From the NCBI GenBank assembly GCA_036346225.1, contig JARFIW010001090.1, positions 1,674,001 through 1,738,000 on the forward strand: DNA of 64,000 bases. The letters are read 5' to 3'. The stretch's first letter is position 1, and every line of letters begins with the position of its first letter. This stretch comes from Platerodrilus igneus (Eukaryota > Arthropoda > Insecta > Coleoptera > Lycidae). The notes under the pieces were generated by a model. That model had not been told where the DNA came from, did no database searches, and was given only the letters and a program-made list of their open reading frames with translations. The translations under genes and the position numbers were made by a program. This document shows, one piece after another, positions 1-12,250 of the stretch.

Positions 1-753
1 GACAATGCCTGATGACAACATTCCTCTCCGCTTATTCTGAATTGCCCTTCGTAGACGTCAAAGAGTCACGCTGTATGAGGCTGCAATGGTTGTGCCACGT
101 TCCATGAATTCCACCAAGAGAACGCCATTTCGGTCCCAGAACACAGTAGCCATGCACTTGCTGTTGGAGAAGGTTCGCTTGAACTTCTTTGGTTTACTGG
201 GAGAGTGAGAATGCATCCATTGTTTGAATTGTTCTTTTGTTTCTTGAGTTTCGTAATGGACCTATGTCTCGTCCCCTGTGACAATTTTGTTCAAGAAAGT
301 TTCTCCTTTATTGTGGTAACGCTGGAGAAACGTTAGGAAGGCTTCCATTCTCTGTGTTTTGTGATGGTCAAACAGCATCTTGGGAACCCATCTCGCGCAC
401 AGTTTGTGGTAATGAAGTTTCTCGCTCACAATGACGTAGAGAGCTGACCTTAAAATTTCAGGAAATGAATCGCTCAATTCAAAAATTGTGAACCGACGAT
501 TTTCTCGAATTGCCACATCCACTCGCTGAACGAGATCATTGATTGACACTGACTTCCTTCCCTGACCGCCTGCATCATGAACATCTGTACGCCCTGCTTT
601 AAAGTTTCTGCACCATTGTCGCACTTTGCTGTCACTCAATGAAGTTTCACCGTACACAGTACTTATTCGTCGATGAATTTCGGCTGCATTACACCTCTCA
701 GCCTGAAGGAATCGAATTACCGCACGAACTTCGCACTTGGCGGGAGATGCTAT
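1..753 (-). pseudogene. mariner transposase, decayed, partial
   Basis: Read on the minus strand this is the N-terminal two thirds of a mariner/SETMAR-like transposase, which binds terminal repeats and cuts with a DDD triad. Visible parts are a helix-turn-helix region with SDSKVRQWCRNFKAGR, the block HHKTQRMEAFLTFLQRY, and the first catalytic Asp in IVTGDET. Breaks: the codon where the family starts, just before the ASPAKCEVRAV block near 750, is ATA rather than ATG. An in-frame TAG at 262-264 follows VTGDET. Another in-frame stop (TGA) lies near 68-70, where relatives usually carry Arg. Reading is otherwise in frame from about 750 to 1, so decay is by point mutation. The second and third catalytic Asp lie partly or wholly outside the window. 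Confidence 0.88.
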
Positions 754-916
754 TGTTTACGTGCTACCTACGTGAACACAACTAAACGGAAGTGACGCGA
801 CGCGATTGACAGCCATACTAGTGACGCTGCGCAACACATCTGCGCACTGGTTCATCCGATTTTTAGGGGAGTTTTTATTTAGCGACCGATCGGACCTTGA
901 AAAAAAATAGCCCTCG
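1..916 (-). mobile_element. mariner-family DNA transposon, 5' part, cut by window edge
   Basis: The right end reads, on the minus strand, CGAGGGCTATTTTTTTTC and then the AAGGTCCGATCGG stretch typical of SETMAR-type insect mariners. It is followed outwards by TA at 917-918, the dinucleotide expected at a mariner target. The element continues past position 1, so its other terminus is not visible. Inside is a decayed transposase. The boundary at 916 is read directly from the sequence; the family comes from the transposase and terminal sequence. Confidence 0.88.
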
Positions 917-1084
917 TAATTTCTGTATTTATGTGTTTGATTTCAATCGAATAATTTCAAATTTGATGAGGTTAAGTAAACTAAACAGTCTCATTAAAAG
1001 TTGTTTGTTTTAGCGAGTCGCTTCGGCATTAAATATTAGTATAGACTCTGTAGACTAGGTTCAATAAGGATGAAGCGCTAACAT

Positions 1085-2340
1085 GCCCAAAACAAAAAAT
1101 ACATCCACGCAAGAAACCTGTCGTTGATATAGATGGTTTCGACAAAGATGTAATTAGAAATATAATTTACCAGATGTATAAAAACAGTTAGTAATTTTAA
1201 AACCCCTTTGTAAAGCGAATAATTTTTTGTATTTCAGAAGAGCACATTACTTTAGAAACGCTACAAGAGTACCTTTGTGAACGAAACCTATTCAAAGGAG
1301 GTAGAACTTCTTTGTGGACAATTTTAAAGAATATCGGATTTCAATATAACAAGAATAATTCTCGTCGTGGATTGAAGGAGGTGCATAATGTCGTTTCAAA
1401 AAGGGTGACATTTTTAAGACAATATGTTCAAGCTAAAACAGAGGGGCTATGGTAGTTGGTATTTGTTGATGAAAGCTGGATTTTTAAAAATGGTAGTATT
1501 GGAAAATCGTGGCAGGATTCTGACGCTAAAAGTGTTAAAAAGCTTATTGTTGGTGGCGAACGGTAATACTAATAATTATAAAAATATAAGATTTTGCTAA
1601 GTATGCGTTCCTTTAATAGGTATATAGTTCTTCACTCTGTGTGAGAAGACGGATTCATTCTTAATGCCGAACTCGTCTTTGCTTCAAAAATCATGGAGGG
1701 TGACTACAATGGCGAAATGAACCAGAACAACTTTTACATTGGTTTGAATATCAGCTTTTAATTAATCTAAGTAAACCATCGACTATCGTAATGGACACTG
1801 CTAGCTATCATAGTACGCAAATCAATAAGGCACCAACGGGTTCCTGGAATAAGCTGATATTCAGAAGTGGCTACAAGAGAATAATATTTGATACGATAGC
1901 ACAATGCTAAAATGTGAATCAATAACATTATTGAAACAGTAAGTTATATTATCTTACATAAGCTTTTTCTTATTGTTTGTACTACTAGGAATAAGCCAAA
2001 AGTTACATATGCAGCTGATCAAATGGCTGAACGCTATGGTCATACGGTTTTGAGACTTCCACCATACCACTGTATTTTTAATCCCATAGAACACATTTGG
2101 GGTATAGCAAAAAGTTATTATAGCGATTACGTTGGATACAGTTGTACCTCAGTTGAGTAGTCACTAGCTACATGGAAGGAAGCTTTTGCTACTGTAACGC
2201 CTGATGTGTGGGCAAGTACAATATTCCATACAGAAAAAGAGATACAACTCTGGTGGGAAAGGGAAATAGTATTTGATTATGAAGATACGCTACCGTCGAT
2301 TATCAATGTAGATAGTGAAGTGGACGACGACTATCAATAG
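1085..2340 (+). pseudogene. Tc1/IS630-like DDE transposase with introns, decayed
   Basis: Four exon-like blocks encode a DDE-superfamily endonuclease. Block 1 ends near 1187 (DIDGFDKDVIRNIIYQMYK). Block 2 is 1238-1564 and contains LCERNLFKGGRTSLW and VFVDESWIFKNGS, the first Asp. Block 3 is about 1619-1936 and contains STIVMDTASYHSTQ, the second Asp. Block 4 is 1990-2340 and contains LPPYHCIFNPIEHIWG, the final Glu. The gaps begin GT and end with AG after T-rich stretches (1238 follows TATTTCAG; the 1937-1989 gap begins GTAAGT and ends CTAG), so they look like short introns. Breaks: an in-frame TAG near 1453, TGA near 1643, frame changes near 1735 and 1852, TAA near 1910 and TAG near 2158. 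The gene ends TATCAATAG at 2340. It is either a transposon relic or a dead copy of a multi-exon DDE gene family. No terminal repeats were found. Confidence 0.7.
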
Positions 2341-2984
2341 AATGATAAAGTATAATTTATAATTGCTCTACAGGTTTGCACAAAACATTTATTAATTAAT
2401 ATATTAATGAATTAATTAAATACATTTTTGAGTATTGCTTAATTTTGGTTTAGTTGCTTTATGTGAAGCATGAAAAACATTTTTAAAAACATGTTAAAAT
2501 GTATTGAGACTAAATTAATATTTTCCTCCGAAAGACTTTGTTGTTACAAATTTGAAAGTTGTATCTAAGACATCAGTTCGACTAAAATTCAAACTTTGTG
2601 TATATTTTATATTGAACGTACTTACATACCTGTTAAAGTTAATAAACTATTTATAAGTATGTCGTTTATTTAAAACCATCAACAGTTCATGACCTCAAAT
2701 ACTTCATGAAGTATTGTAAATTTTAAAAACCTCACTTTTTAGTAATACTGCAATAAAGTTTTGTGTCAAGCTCCTTGTTAAGTTATCCTTAATTATAGAA
2801 TGCAAGATGAAGTACAACTACGTTATCCAGAAAAAGTTTAATAAATTATTAATGTTTTGTATGTCAATATACTGTCAAAACGTTTTATTTTGATTTATGG
2901 AATAAATGTGTCATTGGTGTCAGACATACCTACATGTGATTTTCCAATGCTCCACCTGCAGGTACTACATTGGTCAGGAAGCGA
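2341..2984. other. AT-rich spacer
   Basis: AT-rich sequence following the DDE pseudogene, with several AATAAA-like words that could have served as its polyadenylation signal. I see no coding sequence or repeat here. Confidence 0.4.
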
Positions 2985-3225
2985 GCTTTTTTTCTGAAAA
3001 ATTTTGAATCTTGCCGAACCCTTGCTGTTCTAAGCAAGGTAGGGATCTTTAACGTGCGTGACAACACTCACACACGGGACCTCCATTTTACCTCTCATCC
3101 GAACGAGGGCGTATTTTTGTGAAAAATGCTCGCCTAACATTGTTCAAGCGGACTGTGCCCGGATTCGAACCCTGGACCTTGTGCGTAGTAGTCACACGCA
3201 TACCAACTTGTCAGACGTACCGTTG
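2985..3225 (-). repeat. candidate tRNA-derived SINE
   Basis: On the minus strand GGGTTCGAATCC (about 3165-3176) matches the RNA polymerase III B box. It is preceded by an A-box-like TTGGTATGCG and a possible anticodon arm GTGTG-ACTACTA-CGCAC. Downstream is a non-tRNA body containing ACGTTAAAGATCCCTACC. The T stem has mismatches and loop position 33 is not T, so a functional tRNA is unlikely. The tRNA-like head plus unrelated tail suggests a SINE. No poly(A) tail or target duplication was identified. Confidence 0.33.
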
Positions 3226-3253
3226 CCTGCATTCCTAGAGTATGCACACTTAG

Positions 3254-3870
3254 TATAGTCCATCCGTCGAATCAAGGATATGACGTCAAAAATTGTAATC
3301 ATGGCAGACAACTTCTAAATGCCGATTCGTATGAAAATATATAGTACGTTGACATTACATTTTAGAGCATACTGATTTTACGATTGGTATTACAATGCGC
3401 TGTTGCCAAGCCTGGCCAGATCACCTCATATACTTTCATTAACTGCAGTAATATTTTTATTTGACCAACCACTCACAGGATATAACGGTGTTGCCGTATT
3501 GCTAAAAACAGAACAATTTTTTTAATAGCTTTAGCTAAATTCAGAACTGTTAACTTTGTAGATGCTTTCACGTCGTCCTAGTATTGTACGAACTTTTTTA
3601 ATGTAACTATAATTGAAAGCTCGTTGTTATAATGTAGTTCTTCACAAACTAATCGTTGTTGAACCGTGAAATGCATGTTTACTTGGAATGTTTTGCTGCA
3701 TAACAACCTGAGGGAGTGTTTGGTACATGATCGGAGTCTCTAAAAACGTTCATATACACCGTAGCAATAATTAGTAGTATATTTAAATGAAAAACACATT
3801 CTTAACATTTGGCAACGTAGTCGACAGCTGACATATGACGTCATAGCTTTGATTCGCCGGATCAAGTATA
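3254..3870. repeat. MITE-like element with 35-bp terminal inverted repeats
   Basis: Positions 3254-3288 and 3836-3870 are inverted repeats of each other, matching at 28 of 35 positions by eye. Both begin TATA at the outer edge and end with TGACGTCA at the inner edge. A further, more divergent copy of the right repeat lies at 3935-3969, 99 bp downstream, and is followed by similar flanking sequence, so the right end appears tandemly duplicated. There is no coding sequence inside. The TA-rich edge fits a Tc1/mariner-type non-autonomous element, but the class is inferred. Confidence 0.5.
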
Positions 3871-3970
3871 CAACCTTTATCTATAGAATTAAAACAATAC
3901 ATATAACATTGAAATGCAGCATTTTATCAAGTTGTGACGTCACCCTAAAGTTAAGGCGAATGGACTATAC

Positions 3971-4899
3971 AACGTTTCACGAATGTTTAATTGACCTGAC
4001 AATGATCGAGTCAGAACTACTGGATGTAATAGATGTTCATAGTATTGTCCAAGAGTTTTCTAATATTAAAGTTCGACGTGTAAAACTTTTATAAATCGTG
4101 TTCTTTATTACAATAAATAATTATTGGTCTTCTTTAGGTTAAATTAGTAGAGGAAAATCAGGCCAATTTCTCCAGAACACCCCAAAAAGTTTTCTTCGAC
4201 TAACCATTTTCATCTTTCGAGATAAATATCTTAAATTTTTTATCTTTCGAGATAAATGAGCATCCACATTTCCTCCACGTGATAAACCTATTTTTAAGAT
4301 TTTTACCGCTAACATTCTGGACCAAATAGTTTTCTTCGACTAGCCATTATCTTTCGAGATAAACCTACCTTGTTTGGTATCAATTAACAATAGATTTTCT
4401 CAGGTACCCGAATCTTTAAGAATTTTTAGATTGCATCATCCCAAGGAGCTACCCCATTTTAAGATTTCTTACCTGTAGCGACTTTTGAGCGTTCTTATAA
4501 ATTTTTTAGTCATGCAATACATCTTGTTAGTTTAAAATTTTCAGAATTCGAATCTGAAACAGATTTGAAATCGGACCACGCCCTCAAAGTTATACTTTAA
4601 GCTCTCAAACCTCTAAATTTCGCCTTTGCTCGTATATATTTAACTCCATTTTTAAAACCTTTTCGCTACCCAAGGTATATGCTTTAACCAAACAGTTAGA
4701 GGTAGTAACACAAAAGTTTAATAATTTATTTTATCAATTTACAGTTTAATAAACTATTACAATTTTTACAAAGTATAGCATTATTTCCTGTGTGTAGCCG
4801 AAAGTTTAACCTGTAACAAAAAAAGATTAATGGGTTGTTTAAATAGACGTGTAACAAAAGAGATTAATGTAAAAAGAGGAGACGTGTTTTCAGTCAATA
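3971..4899. other. non-coding, no recognised feature
   Basis: Unique-looking AT-rich sequence. Short direct repeats of ATCTTTCGAGATAAA (about 4212, 4242 and 4350) recur with TTTTCTTCGACTAGCCATT-type neighbours, suggesting a small degenerate tandem array. No gene is visible. Confidence 0.35.
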
Positions 4900-7800
4900 A
4901 GACATATTGTTGTTAACAATATGTTTTACCGACCAACGACACCACGTGGAGGTAAACACATGCCGCCGGGAACAAAGGAAATTTAATTAAAAGCAGAAAG
5001 TTTTGTCCGGAAACGCTACTGTAAAATATATAGAGCAAATAAATTATTCCCTGAATGTGTTTAATTCAATCTGCATCAATAAAATTTTAAATTCAATTTC
5101 AAGTTACTTTAAACGAAATTACCCATTTAAAAATTCCAACACTTCAATAATTAAAATGGCAAGGCGATTTTGTTCCAATTAATTTTTTAAATATTTAAAA
5201 ACCATTTTCGGTATTCTTGGAATTTCTCCTTAATAAAAAAACAGAATTAAAAGCTGTCAACTTTCGTAATACCACCATTTGTTAATTAAAATTTTTTATC
5301 TCTTAACACCTAAATTCCAGTTAACAAAATTTAAACCAATTGTCAAAAACTCGTTCCCAAATATTCAGATTTTTAACGAACATTTGAAGCTTTTTAAATT
5401 TCTTTTTGGACTTTCTTTAAATTAGTTAGAAATGTTTCTAGATTTCAAACAATATAAGTTTGAGAACCAAACCACATGTGGTGGTATTTGGAAAATCAAA
5501 CCTATTTGATATAATTCGGACTTAACGGGACATGTTACCCACACAAAAACCTTTAATTTTTCTTTGGAAACAACGAAATTGCCGAAACACTCGGATGCCA
5601 AAGGTCCAAACCCAATTAATTCGCCTTTATAGGAAATTTTACCATTAAATGTTTAATTTCTTATTAAAACCTTATTTACCATCTACGTATTATTCCATTC
5701 CTTTTATATTGTGTTTAGGTTTAAACCCTCGGTTTTTTAAATACCTTTTGAATCCCTTTAACTTTTTTAAGGGCCTTTCCTAAATCTAACAGCCTTCCCT
5801 AAAACCCCCGTACCAAAATGCTTTAAATTTCCCCACAATTTTTTAACAGCTTATTTGTTTAATTTCCCGTAAATTTAAACCTAAAAATAAAAACAATATT
5901 TAATGTCATTAATAATTTATTAATTTGGGTAAAAATTTTAAAAAAATTTTCAAAAATGTTTTAAAGAATACAACAGTATTATAACACATAAACCCTGGGT
6001 AACCAGATTGGGTTGGGATAAAATTTAAACATTTGCGCAACATTTTGAGTTGATCTTTTAAGCTTGCATTTTGTTCCAACCTGCAATAATTTAAATTTTG
6101 CAATCAAACAGGAAAATAATCCTTCTTTCAATAACGGAACCCTTTTTCCCCTTGATTTCCAATCTTTTTATTAAACAAATTTTGTAAAATTTAAAGTTTT
6201 ACATTAATCCCTTTTAAAACGTAATTTCGCAAAAAAGCTTGTGATGACGCAGGAGGAAATCATTCCCATTTTTAATTCCAATTAATAAACCTTTTTCAAA
6301 ATTGAACAACCTATATTCTATTAAATGTTATAATTTGAAATTTGATAATTTATTCAAAACACGTTTCCATAGTGACCATTTAATGATTTTTGACGACAAA
6401 GGTAAGAAATTCCATTGAAAAGTAACAATTTTTAACAATAAAAATGTTATTAAATCCAACCAACCATAAAAATCATTATCAGGTTGAAACCCCAATTAAA
6501 TCAAAACCAATTTAAATAGGGGTGTAATTTAGGAAATTCCCTAACCTTGGTTATTACCAACGTTGGGAATTTAAGGGATGAATACTTGAAAACACAAAAA
6601 ACCATTTTAATTTAAATTTTTCAAACCAGTACTTTAGACTAAAAAATGTCTGTTTTTGGATGGTCACGGGATTTATTATATTAGTTGGCGTTAAGCAAGT
6701 TTGATGGAAAATGATTAAATTTTTAATGGGTTTTAAGTATTTAAACCAAGAGAAAAACAATTTTTTTAGGTTTTTTTAAATTTTTAAAAATTATTTTTCA
6801 TTTTAAAGAAATTTTTCCAAAAACCTTAATGATTTGCAATAAATTTTCAAACCGATATAATTCATTTAACTATTTAAACCTTTTTTTAATAAACCTGTTA
6901 ACAATTATTCCCTTTGATTAAAATTAATGGTTTTAAAATAATTAAAAACCAATATTTAATTATTAAAATTTTAACCAAAACCTTTTTTTTTTATTTAAAT
7001 ATTAATTCAAAAAATTTGGTTGAATTGTAAAATTTTAATTTCCTACAAATTAAAAATTAAATATAATTTCCAGGTGACCTAGAATGTTGGATAAAATAAA
7101 TTAATTATAAAAGACTAAATTAAAAATTTTGAAATGTAACATTAGCCTTATTTTTCTTTTAAATTTATAAAGACTTTAAATTTTAATACGAATAAATCCT
7201 TATAATTTTTAAATTAAATTAACAATTTTAATTTTATTCAAAATACAAATTAAAAATGGTTCATTTATTTTTAAGTAAATCGTTTAATAATTTTATTTGA
7301 AAATCTGAAATTTTTGGGTTAAAATTTGAGATAAAAAGAAGGTAATTTATTTAATTTTTAAAAATTAAATTTAATTAAAATTTAACCTTTTTTATGAAAA
7401 CCTTATATGCCTGTGTGTCAAAAGTTTGAGGAATGCCTTAAAAAAAGAAAGGACATAAAATTTTAGGAAACTAAATTAACCAAATGGGAACAAAATAGGT
7501 TTGAAAACAAATCGAACCAAAAAATAAACACCAATCTTAAAAACCAAGTTACTTTTAAAAACCATCCAAACAAAATTTTACCAAAATTATTTAGGTCTGA
7601 ACCCTTAATTCAAATAATTTTTAATTTTTAACCTTTAACTTATGTATCCCCAATATTTAGAAGTTTATAAAATTTAATTCAAAAGTTGGAAAAAAAAAAA
7701 TTTACAATTTTTTAAAAAATTGTTTATATAAACCTTTGATAATTTAGAATTTAAAAAATTTAACATTTTAGGTACCGTGTTCCACTTAATATTAAAGAAA

Positions 7801-9702
7801 ATTAAAAAGGACTCTATATAATTTTTGTTAATCGGAAGAAAATAATGGAATGTATTTACAGAACCCATACTATTAAAAATTAATTATTGATTTAAACAAT
7901 TTAAAAACCTAAATTTTTAAAAAAGGGGATTAAAAAAATTTAAACAGTTTCACAAATTTAAGCGAATTTTTAAAAGCCAAAACTATTTTTATTTAATATT
8001 TTTTGTTTCTAAATTGTTGATTTCAATACATATTAAAGTGTAAAATTATTTAATTTTAATAAAACGTTTATAAATTTTAAAGTTAAATTTAAATAATTTT
8101 TGTTATATTTTTTTAATTACTTAAGATCCATTTGTTAATTTAAAAATAAATGAATAGTTTATATTTAAAACAAACAAGCTAATATATAAAAATATTTAAA
8201 TTACAATTTTTAATATAAGTTGTTTTAAATTTTATTTAAACTTAAATTTAGTTATATCCATTTAATATTAAAGTTTAAACCCATCTCCTCGGTTTTCATA
8301 AAATCATCCTTAGGATTGAAACACTGTATCTTTCCTAAACAATAACTTTTCTTCATTAAAGCGTTGCCCCTTCTGTTTTTTCCAAATTGAAATTTCGATA
8401 ATCTAAAGTTTTATTAATGTTTTTATTTGTTTTTAAACCCTTAATAAAAATAATAACTTTCAATTTTTTTATCCTATTGGAAATTCCATTTTCCCTTTTT
8501 CACGTTCGAACAAGGGGATTTTTATGAATTAATCTTTAATTCCAAAATTTGGACTTTAAATTTAATCTTTTAACCTACCTCAATTTTTTTAAAGGTGTTT
8601 TAATAATTTAAATTTTCCTAAAATTATAATTGGGTTAATTTTCTAAACGACTTGTATATATTTTTTATTTATATCAGCAAAATTATTCCGATTTCTCAAT
8701 TGACTTAAATTTTAAAAATATTTTTTTAATTTTAATTTTTAGGTAATTCTTTGCAAATTTGACTAATCTTTTAAAATTTAACAATTGTACTTTCAATTTT
8801 AATGTATTTTTTTACAAAATTCTTTTAGGAATTATAAATAAATTAGTTTATTTAAATTAAACTTTAATTGTCCCAATAAATTATTGGGCAACCATTGAAA
8901 ATTTTTATTTATATACTCCCAAAATTTTATTTTTTAAATCAAAATTTTTACAAATTTAAAAAATATTACATCACACCTGCAAAATTTTTTAAATTTTGGT
9001 TACATTGTTATTGGAAAAAAAATTTAAAATTTTTACCCTTTTATAATGGATTACATTGGCTATCTAATTATTTTAAGGTTGCGTAAGTTTGAATAATAAA
9101 AAATTTTTGGGCTTTTTGGCATTTACCTTATAATTTCATTAGGGGAATTTCACTATGGGGTTTCACCAGGGGAATTTCAAGAGCAATTTTTAGGGAAATT
9201 TTATCGTTTCAAGGAATTTGCCATTAATCACTTTAAAAAGATTTAAATAGAAAAAAATATTATTGAATTACAAAGTTTAAAACCAAAAAATTTTTTAAAT
9301 TAAAATGGGTTTGTGTTTTATCATTACAGGGTAAAACTTTAACCAAAACAGTCAATTTTTAAATCAGATTGGTTACCCACTATAAGGGGGTTGGGGCGCT
9401 GACCACAAAGCGAAAACTGGTTTGTAAATTTTGGTATATATCAGTTTGATTAATTTATAAAATTTAAAATTTATTTTTTTTTCTAAAGTCCGAATACAAA
9501 AATTTTTCAACCCCAATATTAAAATAATATTAGGGATTTTAATTTATTATTGAGGGGAAAGGGGGGCAAAAGTTGGGGGGTTTTTTTGGTTTCTATTAAA
9601 AAATTCATAAGTTTTAATAGTTTTTATTAAAACCAATTGGACGGTTAATAAAAAAAAAATGGGGGCCCCCCTTTTAAAACCCGGTTTAAAAAATGTTTTT
9701 AG

Positions 9703-10125
<423 letters not shown>

Positions 10126-11777
10126 GAATGAAATAAATATTTTTGAGTTTAATTTTACGGTTTAAATATAAACAGTGGGTTTTCTGATTACGTTTCTGAA
10201 GGTATCTAAATTATAAAGGCTTTGTTAATAAAAAGATGATTTAATTTAAAAGTTATAAACTTTATACAATTGGTACATCGTGTTTAATCTTAAAACAATT
10301 TATTACGGTTTAAAATACATTTGAAATGTTTTATTCGTGCTGAAACAGTAAATCTGCAAAATAATTTATTCGTCTTGATTCGTATTTGAAACCTGGGTAA
10401 CACTATTTGAAACTTCATTTGTTAATCCTGTAATTCTGTTAATTTAAACGCTTGGATTGTTCAAATCATCCAATCGGTATAACCTTTTAAAGGTTTTTTC
10501 CCTTTGATGATTCCCCTTTTGGTTTCCAAATTTTTATTAAAAAAGTTTTATATGAAAATTGAAATCCTATAAATTTCAATGTCGTTTAAAATTTTAAGTT
10601 GGTGGTTGGAATGTTGGGTTTAAAAATTTTGTGCCAAGATGGAATTTTTCGAGTTAAATATTTAAAATTTCCTTTTTTCCAATATGGTTTATTAAAGTTG
10701 AGTTTGGTTAAATTAATATTACTTTATCCTTGGGCAAATGCCAAATATAAATTTTTAATTTGCCCCTTTCCCAGGTTAAAAATAAAGGGATGTTTTATAA
10801 AATTAATTTTATGTTTTTGGAAAGTTCCTAATTAAAATTTTGATACTTAAAATTATAATTTTTTATTTAGTTTAAATGAATAAAAAAAAACTTTAAAAAT
10901 TTGAATAAACTGGTTGATTGCGGATTTTGGTTGGAAGGAGTTTGAATTAAAAAGTAAGTTAAGTTTTAAAATTGGAATAGTTTATTAAAAACTGGGCCCA
11001 CCGGAATTCTAAGGGTCTTTTTTTGATTGGGAAATTTCAAATTCGTCATGATTTTTGGTTTTATAAAGATTATTAATTGTTATTTGAACGTGTTTTGATG
11101 ACTTTACGTATTAAGATTTTAAAATGTATTTAATTTTTGTCGTATTTTACCAATAATTTGACAATGTTTTAATTTAAATAAATTTTTTTCCTTAATTTAA
11201 ATTTTCTTTTAAATTTAATAAATTTAAATTTAAATAACCTTAGTTTTTTAAATCTTAATTGCCGAAACTATTATTTTTGAAAATTATCGTTTTAAACGGT
11301 TTATTTTTATTTGTTGGTAAATGAAACAATTCAATTCATAACGTTTTGCGGATTGCCTTTTTCAAATTGATGCATTCTTTCGGGAATTAAAAATTCAATT
11401 TGAAATTTTTTAATGAAATATTTCGTTAAAAAAGGGCCTTTTCATAATTTAAATAATAAATTTTTCTAATTTCTTTGGAATTACTTAAAAATTTTAATGT
11501 GGCATTTTTAAACAATTTGGGGAATAATTCTATTGTTTTCCTGGTTTCCCAATAATAGTAAATTAAGGGTTTTGGCGATTTTTACTATTATTGAAATTTT
11601 ATTTTAACATATTATTATAAACTAACTTTTAATTCTTTTTAGGTTGGTTTTTATTCTGTTCCTTTTTAAACTAATTTGGAAAGGAAATTTCGTGGTAAAT
11701 TGGTGTGGGTATTAATGTTTAAATTTAAATTTTTTTTAATTTTTTTAAAGGGTGCCCTTTTGTTAAAATTTTTTAAA

Positions 11778-11781
<4 letters not shown>

Positions 11782-11819
<38 letters not shown>
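11782..11819. repeat. (A)38 homopolymer
   Basis: A run of 38 A lies within the same low-complexity region. It could be the poly(A) tail of a retroposed sequence, but no recognisable body lies upstream, and the surrounding homopolymer inflation makes an artefact equally likely. Confidence 0.9.
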
Positions 11820-11821
<2 letters not shown>

Positions 11822-12250
11822 TTTTTGTAAATACGATTTAAACCCGTGTTTCTAATCTCCAAACCTTTATCATCTTGATCGTATGAAACATATTTTAACA
11901 TTTTAAAATGAATTTCCAATATTCAAATTGTGGAAATAATTTGTGGTTAATTTTCGATTAATTGGGTCATTTTGTTAAGTCTATAGTTGAAAGTCATACA
12001 AATTTTATTAACTCACCTAGGGTTTAAGCTTTTAATGTGTCTTGGTTCGCAAATTTCAACCCATGGCGGTTTACTAGTATTTAACAAATTAAAATGCGAC
12101 TTGATTTGTCTACAATTGTTAAATGATGTTCAATTCGGAATTTCTGTTATACCAGTTATTAAGGAAATTTAAATGAATTTAAGGATATTATTGCAATTAC
12201 ATTCGTGGAAATTATCTCTTAAAACGAGCAATAATGATTTCATGAAATTG

